Source: Liolophura sinensis
Taxonomy: Eukaryota > Mollusca > Polyplacophora > Chitonida > Chitonidae
Reading direction: 5' to 3'
Assembly (NCBI RefSeq): GCF_032854445.1
Contig: NC_088302.1
Location: 19,031,338-19,095,337, forward strand
Length of the DNA stretch: 64,000 nucleotides
Both the position numbers and the translations under genes were made by a program. Positions 13,057-23,536 of this stretch are shown here, one piece after another. The notes under the pieces are model-generated. The model made no database searches. It saw nothing but the letters and a program-made list of their open reading frames with translations, and had not been told where the DNA came from. Every line of letters begins with the position of its first letter. Position 1 is the first letter of the stretch.

Positions 13057-14120
13057 AACAAGTCTAATATATGTTTGATCAACATTTAGAGGCTATGGAA
13101 TACTAGCAAACTAAGTGCTCTATCAAACAACGTCATGCAAGACTGGCATCTCATGGTATAGTGTGCTGGTATCTTCTTGTTATTGAGGAGTATTTGTTTA
13201 ATATTTTTCTTGACTGACAGCGGTCTTTGGCTGAATTGATTTAGTCTCTGTTCTGGCTGTCCATTAGGCCCCAAGCGACCATAAGCATGATGATTGGCAT
13301 CAAAGTGAAACGCTCTTTGATTTTTGTACAAAACACAAAATCCAATCAATAAATAAAATTAGGTAATTGGCTGAAGCCTAAACAAATATCAACCATTTGG
13401 TTTTACCATCAAGCTTCATTGGCTACCTGACAAACTGAGCCACGGAGGCCCCTTCTTGACTTGAAGCTGCCAATGAAACAATGGAGTAGTGTAGGCTCAA
13501 ATCAAGTTGTAGCTGATGGCAAAAGTGGGGAGGCATATAATGGAGGTATTTCAGTTCATCTCCATCATTCAATGAAACTGAATCAATGGGTTTTTTTTTA
13601 ACCATTGAAGCCTCACTGCTATAGTATCAAGGTTTATGCATAGTTCTCTATTAGTAACTGGAATGAAGTACATGTAGGTAAGGGGGGATAACTTTTGATG
13701 GCACATTCCAGGAATTCCAAGAGTGGTCGTCACGTTTTTGATTTTTATGCATTCAGAAGATCATAGTGGCTAGTGATAACATGGTACATGTATGGCTACT
13801 GGTGTGGTTTTTGTTGGTATTGTATTACAATAAATGTACACATGTGAAATTTTGTGAATAACTTGACTTTCTGTGACTTCATTATTCATAATAGATTAAA
13901 TTAGTACCATCTAGCTCGGTTCTCAGAAAATGAAAATTACTGCCCCATTAGTTTTTTAAATGGTGTACTTCATCTTCAGTGTTATGTGATAGAAAATCAT
14001 ACTTTCATTCATTTGACATGTAACATTCATTGAAGAGTTCTTTCTTAACCTTAACATTTCCTATGAGCACATATATATTATGTTGTACGTTTAGAGTATA
14101 TTCATTTATATATTAGAATA
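13057..14120. other. Noncoding; SINE head fragment at 13432-13452
   Basis: A minus-strand 5' fragment of a family-A SINE (GGGGCCTCCGTGGCTCAG) is the only recognised item. Confidence 0.5.
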
Positions 14121-14123
14121 TTG

Positions 14124-14450
14124 CTTAAAGCCACACTCAAGAATTTTTCACTTATATGGTGGTAAGTTTTTTGGTTAGAGGAAACCAAATTGCCTGGCTA
14201 AAACCACTGACCTTTGACAAGCTACTGACAAACTTTCTCACATGTGACATACAGATATGCACGCCGTGTTGGTGGAAGACAGTGGTCTTCAACGCTAGAT
14301 TGCACAAATGGCCATGCAACCTGTGGCTACTGTTTCAAGACCTCAGAACTGGTTGAAGCAGGGGAATGTACAAATTCTGAGGCTGTTTTTGAACCCACAC
14401 CTCACACCCGTGTTCTGGCATGTGCCTCTAACCACTAGACCATGGCCTGC
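14124..14450 (-). mobile_element. SINE family D, near full length
   Basis: On the minus strand a tRNA-like head reads GGCCATGGTCTAGTGGTTAG with B box GTGGGTTCAAAAAC. The core reads TGTCAGTAGCTTGTCAAAGG and the tail has AAAAATTCTTGAG. Small plus-strand ORFs here are shadows of the element. Confidence 0.72.
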
Positions 14451-14470
14451 GAGTATACTTGGTGGGGACA

Positions 14471-14546
14471 AAAGTATCTACATGTACCAGTGGCTTGATC
14501 CTGGAAAGAAAGTATCTACATGCACCAGTGGCCATGATGTGGAAAG
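14471..14546. repeat. 38-bp tandem duplication
   Basis: Two adjacent copies start AAAGTATCTACATGTACCAG and AAAGTATCTACATGCACCAG and both end GTGGAAAG or CTGGAAAG. Confidence 0.8.
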
Positions 14547-14929
14547 AAGTGGAATACCACATTCTCAGACCCATGCTAATAAGGACTGCAAGTACACATG
14601 TCAGGGAATTTCTTGGAACTACCTGCAGGTACTTTTTGAAAAGGAACTTAAGTTTTGAACTCCGGTTTCTTGTGAGATATAGCCACTTCCTCTGTTAAAT
14701 ATGCTAATAATTCATATTTTTTTGCATCATTTGCTTCCTCTAGTGGTACTACGGATGCGTTGTGAAATAGTATAATCAAGCTGTTAAAACAGTGAACACT
14801 ACCGAAGAGATAAAGGCTAAGATGTACGGTAAGAAACGTACATTCAGGTGAATATATTTCTCTTTTTATTTGATTGATACATATATTTTCATGTGGTAAG
14901 AATATTAATACTTGTAAACAGTGGCTGTC

Positions 14930-15030
14930 AGTTTCTGTGGCTTACATGCAGGAAAACAAATTACTGTAGTAAACCACCTACCTTTGGCAAGGAACTGACA
15001 GACTTTCTGATGTTTGACTCACATTTTTTT
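14930..15030 (-). mobile_element. SINE family D core fragment
   Basis: Contains CCTACCTTTGGCAAGGAACT and GACAGACTTTCTGATG, the central block of family D. Confidence 0.5.
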
Positions 15031-15493
15031 ACCTGCTGAGCTCAAGATAAATGCAATAATGAGAAGGCAGGTAATGTGGAAGTATCTTGAGAGACTGCCT
15101 ACACGTAAATGGCCAAAACAGTTCCGCCTTATAGTTTTAACTTTGTTTGCCTAAAGCTTAGAACGAATTCAAAATGCTTGTCTTTCACTTGCCAGAATAT
15201 ACCAGGTTCTTGTACTGGGAATTTGTAGATTCCCCTGCTGTTTGGGTTGTGGGATCTTGGTGATAATAAGCGATCAGTGATATTCATGTGTGTTTGTTAG
15301 CCCAGCCCAATGGGCACACAACCACATGTTATCCACCAGTATGGTGTTTCTGTATATGGTTTGCTTCACCCATAAAATTGACCTCCATGGTATAAGTAGA
15401 AAATAAGCGAGTAAGGCATTGAACATGAATCAAACAAATTAGATTTAAATAACAGTGGAATCTCAGGGATTAAAAAAACAGTCCCTTATCTCC

Positions 15494-15625
15494 CAGGAAC
15501 CGGCCGATGGTCATGTGTTTCTCCCGGGCTCTGCTCAGTTTCCTCTCATCATAAGGCTGGTCACCGTGGTATAAGTGAAATATTCTTGAGTATGACGTAA
15601 TGCACAAAGCAAATAAACAAATAAA
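15494..15625 (+). mobile_element. SINE family A, 3' half
   Basis: Body from CCGGCCGATGGTCATG through TAAGTGAAATATTCTTGAG to an (AAAT)n-like tail; the head is missing. Confidence 0.78.
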
Positions 15626-17111
15626 TTGAAACAATTAAAAGACTATATTGCTGAAAGTATATGAACTGTCAAGCATGAATGAAGGCATTGACTGTCAAAA
15701 AAAAAAAAACACAGCTAAAATACATGTACGTGTAAAACTGTCAAACATTGGGTTGAATATATGGATTGTCTAAATTATTGCCCAACCCAGACTGTCATTT
15801 AAATAATTGGTTTAGCAGAGTCAGTCAAAATATACAAGTTGAATCTATGCAGACCATGCTTACTGTTTACAAAAGTATTGGTGATATCTTGTCTTGAACT
15901 TCCAACTGGTAGAGTCTGTCTTGATCTCTTTTCCACTTGGACTGTATTTACATGTAAGTGCTGGAAAATAAATGCTGTTTCACATGTTGATATGATGTGT
16001 GGCCAGCAGCAGGAGCAGTGGAGTTGCCAGGATTGCTTTTAAGCCCACCCTTGAACTTGTGGTAAGCTCCTTAACCACATTGAGGCCGGCTCTGTATATT
16101 CTTAAAAAAAATGGCTCTGTTTAAATCGGTTTTCCGGACTGTCAGTTCAGCAGCAGGTGCCGCTCTATAACCATTGTTAACTGCCTTTTCACCTCGTTGA
16201 GGATATTTACCCTTAGTTGATCAGAGTAGAGGAAAAACTCGCCTGTACGTGCTGATTGTAAATTGATGTGAATTAGGGCAGCAGGAAAGCTTGTAAAGGG
16301 AGACAGATCATCGATGAACCCGATACATGAGCATCTGCTCTTTAGTGAGCTCACCAATATTTTTTTAAATGTGAGAAGTATTCTTTTTTATTTGGTACAA
16401 ATTCTTATAATAGATGCAAATTGATTTTCCCTCAGCACTCTGGGTTGATTGAATTAGGATAGTTTGAGCTCACCTTGGGTTTTTCTTTTAATTTCTTTTC
16501 TTTCTTTTTTTCCTTTTTGTGATTTTCTGACAGTGTGTTGGAGCTTGCTGTACGTAGGTTAGATTGTGCTGGCATGATACAAAACCTGATTGGTTGGAGG
16601 GTTCCAGGGTGCTGGAATAAAGATAGAAGGCTCAAGCCAACGAGAGGATAAGCGTATGCTGCTCCGTGGGGGGTAAACCAATTGATTACAGCAAACGGTT
16701 GATCTCTTGAGGCCCATACTTCCTCGCTTCCCTGCTAATTGTCACACCAGATATATGCAAGCTCGATAGTGAGATTTGACACATGCTGCCTGATGAAGTC
16801 AGTCCAACATACGATGATTGATGGGTTATCTATAAACACTGCATATAAAGCCAAGAATTGCTATGATGTGGGAAAGAATGGATATTAAGCCTGTGTGCAA
16901 AGCTGATAACACCTAGTTTGAAGTTATCTCTGTGTCCCTTTTAGATTTCTCTTCTCTTCCTTGTACCTAATCTGCACCTGCCCTCAATACCCCCCTCTCC
17001 CCATCCCTACTCACCCACACCCACATTTTCCCTCAAATACTTGGCCACCCACCTGCTCTGCAGATTGGAACATCAGATGAAAATGTCCGCTACCTATGTT
17101 CGTAGCATCAG
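15626..17111. other. Noncoding, complex sequence
   Basis: No gene or element recognised. Blocks at about 16140-16340 and 16660-16900 are less AT-biased, with homeodomain-like TTGATTACAG and CTAATTGTCAC words, and might be conserved regulatory DNA. This is a weak impression. Confidence 0.35.
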
Positions 17112-17340
17112 GGCATTCCTTTAATACCACAAATAAATGTTTATTTTTGTTCATTCTTTTACCAGCCTGTATACTGATACCTTTTACTGGTGGCTCAGAG
17201 GTTAAAGGATTCTTCTTAAAGGCATTCCTTTAATACTACAAATAAATGTTTATTTTTGTTAAGGTATCAGTTCATTCCTTTACCAGTCTGTATACCCATA
17301 CCTTTTGCTGGTAGCTCAGAGGTTAAATGATTCTTTTTGA
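17112..17340. repeat. Tandem duplication of about 110-120 bp
   Basis: Copy 1 is at 17112-17220 and copy 2 at 17221-17340. Both start GGCATTCCTTTAATAC and contain GGTGGCTCAGAGGTTAAA or a close variant. Copy 2 carries a 12-bp insertion AAGGTATCAGTT. Confidence 0.85.
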
Positions 17341-17427
17341 AGCATAATTCCTATATACTTCCGTGCAAGGTAAATGCTGACTAATTTGGATGTTGTACTT
17401 CTCGCGAAAATTGTATAACTATTGTGT

Positions 17428-17605
17428 GAGCTCATGCTGGCTTCCTCTCCGTCCATACGTGGGAAGGTCTGCCAGCAGCCTGTGGATAGTCATGGGTTTT
17501 CACCGGGCTCCACTCGGTTTCCTCCCACCATAATGCTGGTCGCCGTTGTATAAGTGAAATATTCTTGAGTACAGTGTAAAACACTAATCAAATAAATAAA
17601 TAAAT
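17428..17605 (+). mobile_element. SINE family A, 5'-truncated
   Basis: Begins at GAGCTCATGCTGGCTTCCTC, just after the B box, and is complete to the (AAAT)n tail. Confidence 0.85.
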
Positions 17606-18299
17606 TTACAGTGTAACTCTTGTGGGACCCAACATGTCCATCCACATATTAAACAGTGTAAATGCATTTATATCTGAAGTAGTACTGTTGGGCAGGAACA
17701 AAAGTTTGTCCAGAACCAGAAATCTAACTGAACTTGCCGTTCCCACGTGTGATTCAATGAAATGAAGCTGGCCAAGGGATTAAGGCCACCCTTCTTATGC
17801 ACTGCCCCTAAATGGTCATCTTTAAGTTCAGGTCTTTAATGCTTTGGTTGCCTTTTCGTGATGCAGGTAATTTGCAGTCTTTCAAGCCAAGATTCCAATT
17901 GCAGGGAAAGATGGAAGAGTAATCCATCGGTCAGTTCCATGCTGATGGAACATGAAGACAGCAAATTGGTCAGTTTTACAAGTTATCCATCGCCAGTCAG
18001 CACCTAAGGGTAACATCCATGTGTTTCATCACCTTTAATGAGAGCTGAAAGAACAAGGGGTTCTTCCATGTAATGTCCACATATTAGCTGCACATTCACT
18101 GAGCATTCGGGCTGTGTGTACACTTCATATCCTGCTGTGGTTGATTAAGCTTATTCCCTAGACAGACAGTCCGGCAGACTGCCTTGTAGCAGTAGTAATT
18201 GGCCAATGTCATGACCGGGCTGTTAACTGGACAAGGTCAAAGGTCAGTATACAGTATATCACCATAGCCTGTGTGTACACCTCTTGCTCATATACATTT

Positions 18300-18470
18300 T
18301 GTAACATGTTTCGTTTATTTATATTTAGTTATTTATTTTATTGATGTTTACATTGTATTCAAGAATATGTTTCACTTATATAACAGCAGCCTGCAATTTA
18401 TGGTGGGAGGAAACCGAACAGAGGTAAGGGAAATCTAAGACCATCCGCTAGTTGCTGGCAGATGACTAGA
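18300..18470 (-). mobile_element. SINE family A fragment
   Basis: Reverse-oriented tail and body: TTCAAGAATATGTTTCACTT and TGGTGGGAGGAAACCGAACA. Confidence 0.7.
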
Positions 18471-20009
18471 GTATAATATGTCAGAAATGTGTGCCCTCAC
18501 CAAGTTGTTGTACACATCTGTGCAAATTAACTGTCAGAATTTAAGTGCTTTGAGGAAAACTTTTATCCATTGCACGACTCATCTTCATACGTGGGTTCAG
18601 TAATAATAGTAATAATGAAGTGGAGACATTACCATGTAAATGTACAAGGTTTTACATTTGATAAAGGTTTTTATTATTATTAGTTTTTGTTTTGTTTTTT
18701 TTCACTCAGCCTTATTCATGCTGTCTGTACTCTGTTGAAGCCATTCCATAATTATGCCGGTTTGGCTTACTGTTAACGTCCAGTACATGCCCATTTCTGT
18801 ATTAAGTATGCCACAGTCTATCATTGGCTATGAAACTTCATGCAGCATGCTTAACATGTACAAACTACATTTACTGATGATTGCAACCTCAAGTTAACAG
18901 ATACTGACTGTTCAGCCAGTCTTGTGTTCAGTGAGCTGCCATTTTATAACCCCAAAACCTAAATCTTTCATTGCTTTTTGTGTAAGCTGAGAAAATACAG
19001 ATAGTTGGTCTTTTCTATACATGTACATGTTCAGTGCTCATGTCCATTTCCCTACACTGCATCGTCTCCAAGTTAAGGTGGATGCAGAAAGATGAACACT
19101 TGCTGGGATGAATTTTGTTGTCACCTGGGGCTATACTTATATTCATGGACAGACAGGATCTTCATGGGTTAAATTTATTGAAATATATTCTTTGTGATTA
19201 CCAGTTTGTTGTGAAATCAAAAATCTTACAGTAAACATGAAAACAAAGGAGAACATGTCATATAGAGTTCAGTTTGGACCACCTAAGTGAATGTTGGCAA
19301 ACATGAATGGAAAGAAACCCCAAGAGGCAGTGATTTATGGGAAGGACTCATACAGCAATTTAGAGACCAACTTGATGTGCCTTAAGATAGATATGATGTG
19401 AAAATCAATATTTAGAATTGCAGTCTCGTGGAGACATCTGTAGGCAAATGCAGACAAGCAAAAACAGTTCAAGGATTGATATTGATTTTTTTTTTTAATA
19501 TTTGTCTTCAGACAGAACATTTCTGATCGTATCTGCAAGAAATTGACAAAAAAAAATCTGTATAGAAAATACGGTCTTTAATATGTGCGTATGAGTTACA
19601 AAAATTTTGACCAATGAGAGGTAACTATAATGTACCTGTTTAAAGGTGAAAGACTTATGGGGATAGGTCCATTTACTGGTTAGTCTGTGCTTGCCTGGTA
19701 GATTGTAAAGTTTTACTTGAGCTGGAGGTCATTAAGCTATGCTAGCATTAAGACCCAGGAGTAAATAGGCTAGGAAACATTTTGGAAGGCAGCCAGTTGT
19801 CATAAGCAAAGAACTGAGGGTGCTTTGAAACAAGTTAGTGAGGTGTGCTGTAGAGAGAAAAAATAAACATCCATAAATTTGGGTCAGTACAGACCTGTAG
19901 TATGGAGGTAGGTAAATAGGAGGAAAGCAGTTTCAGGTGGAAATGACACTAGTTGCCAGTTAAATGTCTTCTGAAAAATATGTACTTATTAACATGTATT
20001 GTTTAATGC
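18471..20009. other. Noncoding, CpG-poor
   Basis: No gene or element recognised. About 11 CpGs occur in 18001-19200 by eye. Confidence 0.5.
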
Positions 20010-20262
20010 CATATACTGGAGATTTTTTTCACTTGTACAATATCGATGGCAGTCAGTTCCATAGCTGGAGGAGTGAATGAATGATTATGGCTTAACAAGA
20101 CATTGCCAATATTTCAGTCATATCGTGGTGAGTGAGACCATGGATGGAGGAAGCCGAGGTGCCAGGGTTAAACCACTAACCTTTGGCAAGTTACTGACAT
20201 ATTTTCCTACTTGTGACATACAGATGTACACATAGGAGCTCTGTATTGGTGGAGGATTAGTT
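20010..20262 (-). mobile_element. SINE family D-like
   Basis: Contains GGCTTAACAAGACATTGCC, AACCACTAACCTTTGGCAAG and TTACTGACAT blocks shared with the 14.1-kb element; ends are unclear. Confidence 0.5.
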
Positions 20263-20322
20263 CTGTTATATTCAGAATGTCACAAGTTCCTCCATATCTC
20301 TGATGCCTGTTTTATATGTGTT

Positions 20323-20463
20323 TAGTCTGCCAGCAACCTGCTGATGGTCGTGGGTTTCCCCCAGGCTGTGCCCGGTTTCCTCCCACCATAATGCTGGCCG
20401 TCGTCGTATAAGTGAAATATTCTTGAGTATGGCATAAAACACCAACCAAATAAATAAATAAAT
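20323..20463 (+). mobile_element. SINE family A, 3' half
   Basis: Starts GTCTGCCAGCAACCTGCTGA and runs to TAAGTGAAATATTCTTGAG and the (AAAT)n tail. Confidence 0.85.
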
Positions 20464-21003
20464 ATATGTATATATTCTAAACATTTCCTGTTTTTGTAGT
20501 CTGAACATTTTTGTACTGTGAGACCATCTGTGAGTATGAGATAAGAGAACATTATTCAGATAAACAGGTAAAAGATGACAGTAATAAACCAACACTGGGA
20601 GTCTTCACATGTTTATGGACAATGGAAATTTAATATATTTACAACCAGTTGATAAAGTAGTACAATGAAAAAGGCAGGATATTTGTGCAATTATTGAGTG
20701 AGTTGATACACCAGAAGAAACCTGTATGTACCTTTATACCTGAAACACATCATCATCTCAAGCGCACAGGTGTTCTTCACTAACGATCAACACCTTCTTG
20801 TGCTATTGTGTTGCTGCCTCAAATGTAATTATTCAACACCTTATCAAGTGTAATTATTCCTTGTTATTGATACATATATATCCGTTTTTCTGTTACAATA
20901 GTAATACATACAAAGCACTGTGCAAAATGTAGTAATAGACCAATAGCACTTGCCCACCAATAGTGCCTTAAATATAATATAAGGAATTCATTATCCCGGA
21001 TTC

Positions 21004-22083
21004 TTGGTGTTCTACAAAAGACTGACATGCAGAATTATGAATGATTTTATTTTTGTCAAATCTTCATATATATATATATATATATATGATATGAGGTACT
21101 TGAAATTATGGTTAATTTTCGATGAATATCTACAGAATACCCGTAATGATACTCACAGGCTTTTTTTTAAAAATCATTCTGTACCTACAATTTTTTTCTG
21201 GACTCTTTTTTTAATACATATTAGTTGGAAAAAAATTTATTCTTTTTCAATTATTATAATGCATGGAAATTCTTGGCTAGAAGCAAACATTAGAGACAGG
21301 ATATTTCGAGGCAAAAAAAACTTACTTTCAGAAAATGTTATGAACATCTTACCCAGATATGAATTATTCCACCAGAACTCTTATTGGCAATATACATGCC
21401 CTCTTAGAAACTCTTAGAAACTCAGTTTAAATTACCTATTATTCACCATCTATCCCATCCAATGGATTTTTTGTAATTCTTGCGATGGAATAGAATTTTG
21501 CTTTCTGAAATTTCCAGCAATATTGTCTTTCATGTTATAATGTTTAATAGATGTCATCATTCATTTATGTACATGTAATGTTGGTAAGTTGAAACTTCAA
21601 AACTGGAATTTAATGGACAAGGAAGCACAAAATTTTGTAATACATGCAGTAGTCTGCATTAAGCATTGCATTATGATTCATGTATGTATGTGCAGAGATA
21701 TACACTTAATTGATGTAGGAGACAGTATTTTAGAATTAAGCACTATAATGTATCCAATTATTGTAAGTTACAGTAAAAATTCAGCATTGCACCATTTCCA
21801 AATGCTCTCCAAGCTTGCACTGTGTGCAGTAATCAACAACAGTATGAAATGATGTCCAAGTATATTGCTTAAAGTTATGCCAATTGACAAACCTCCCTGC
21901 TTAAGACAAATCAGCCAAATTTTGGATCACGTTTCAAATGATTGTTTGGTTTTGGAAGGATATCTTCACACTGAAGTTGAAATATTCACAGTGGCAAGAA
22001 TTCCCGTAGATGTTTCTTCAGAGGTTTTACCTCTGGTGTTATGGGTGCTGGAAAATCCATGTAGAGAAATGACAAAAGTCTGA
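21004..22083 (+). pseudogene. AT-rich stretch with three same-frame ORFs, unrecognised
   Basis: ORFs 21004-21417, 21589-21852 and 21865-22083 lie in the same plus-strand frame. The last two are separated by one TGA only (21850-21852), so a 165-codon frame with a single stop is visible. The last peptide (PIDKPPCLRQISQILDHV ... ENPCREMTKV) has balanced composition. No domain was recognised. It could be a decayed gene or retroelement fragment, or chance in AT-rich DNA. Confidence 0.18.
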
Positions 22084-22589
22084 CTCATTAAAACTTATGA
22101 TAATATGAATACGAAGTTTTGTGAAAGTGGGCCCTGGTTTACTTCACTGCCCACAAATGAACAGTATGAAAAGTCATAACTGCATTAGTAACTTGTATGA
22201 GAAGTGCAATAATAAATCTTAATAACTTGGTTTAAAGCCATACCAAACCCCTGTGACAAGATAAGCTTGTTGGCCTTCTGCTTTCGGAAGTTTGGAACCC
22301 CTTTCAACTGAGACCACTTCACATTTCTAAGTGTATTTTATTCCCCAGAAACTTTCATTACAGCTGAAGATGTCATAGAAGATACAAGTAGATGAAGTTT
22401 CTTGACACTTGGTTTCTCAGCGCCCTTGTTTACCCTATATCATTGAAGGTTCATGACATAGTAGTCCAGTTGAAAGACTAATTTTCTGTGAATAGTCCAT
22501 TTAAATGCAAAAGTTCACTAACATTTACTTGGATGCACTGCTTCTTTAAAAGGTCACTTAAAAATAGTTTTGATGAATTAAAACACATG

Positions 22590-22592
<3 letters not shown>

Positions 22593-22643
<51 letters not shown>
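22593..22643. repeat. (TC)n microsatellite
   Basis: Almost pure CT dinucleotide run of about 50 bases. The Ser/Leu and Arg/Glu repeat ORFs across it are artefacts. Confidence 0.95.
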
Positions 22644-22647
<4 letters not shown>

Positions 22648-22699
22648 TCTTGGTTCGTTCATTAAGGTTGTACATATGTATCTGTTTTGGGATGAATCT

Positions 22700-23420
22700 T
22701 ACGTAAAGCTGGGTTTGTTTTATTGTGTTAATATCATACATGTGTATTACAACTAGAATTCAATCGTGAAACAGTTATGTGTAGTTACTCTCATTAATTA
22801 CACTAATGAATTTTTTTCTGGTGATTCTGCAACAATATATTAAAGCACTGAAAATCCCTCCCATCCAAGGTCTCCCTTCATTAAGCTGTTATTGTAAATT
22901 CAAGTGGCATTCAATCCTCCTCTACTGTGGTTGCAATACTTCTCTATCTTCTTGTCACTGTTAATATTCCTGAGGACTCCCATGTTTCACAAAAGACATT
23001 TTGTGATTGCTGACAAACTTGGCACCTTAATAGTCATTTTGCATTCCTGGTGCGTTGAAAGTTTATGACACTTACATGTGAGAGGCCTTAACAAATGAAA
23101 CACAGTATTCCTCTTATGGTCTGTTGGTATTGTCACACCAGAGTTCTTGACCCGACTATCAAGATGAAGAGTTCTGTAAATTTTGACTTCACAGTGATAA
23201 TATTCAGTGTTCACGGTCACAGTGTCTCCTACCACTCTGTAGTTCATGTGGTATTTCCTTAACCTGCAGATCAAGCCAGTGGTTAACCTGAAATCCCATG
23301 TAGGTTGGCATTGTTAACAGCGCTTTTCCCCTATTCCTTTTTACAGTTGCCATCATCGGTGTAAACATCGGACCAAACCAATCCACTGGCACTAAGTGTT
23401 CCAGAGTAGTTGGCACAGCC
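22700..23420 (-). other. Probable 3' UTR of the Ig gene
   Basis: Noncoding sequence follows the TAG. The nearest minus-strand AATAAA (TTTATT on the plus strand) is at 22719-22724, which would give a 3' UTR of about 700 nt. ORFs crossing this stretch in other frames have no family features. Confidence 0.45.
22719..22724 (-). terminator. Candidate polyadenylation signal AATAAA
   Basis: First AATAAA hexamer on the gene strand after the stop at 23421. A (GA)n tract (22593-22643) lies just beyond. Alternative signals farther downstream cannot be excluded. Confidence 0.35.
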
Positions 23421-23536
23421 CTAGAGGAGCAGCAAAGACAGACAAACTGTAACCAGCGCCCATAACTGACACACACTGCACATCGGGCTGGAACCACTTC
23501 CTTTGCTACTCCCTGACCCTTCGGATGACAAGGAAC
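23421..23536 (-). CDS. C-terminal exon: Ser/Gly stalk and GPI-anchor signal
   Basis: From acceptor CTTTTCTTGGCAG, two bases complete the split Ser codon, and 37 codons plus TAG (23423-23421) follow in the phase left by Ig2. The peptide is SSLSSEGSGSSKGSGSSPM, then CSVCQLW, then ALVTVCLSLLLL and stop. A Ser/Gly-rich stretch followed by a short hydrophobic end with no cytoplasmic tail is the layout of a GPI-attachment signal; the likely anchor residue is a Ser or Gly in the SGSS segment. GPI anchoring is known for Dpr and IgLON relatives. A short transmembrane anchor is less likely because no charged tail follows. Confidence 0.86.

Noticed and set aside
22478-22741. ORF with an Arg-Glu repeat
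   Set aside because: Reads the (TC)n microsatellite on the minus strand.
22987-23274. ORF with a YYHC motif that looked like a third Ig domain
   Set aside because: It lies after the stop, has no paired cysteine or tryptophan in Ig spacing and no splice sites; taken as 3' UTR.
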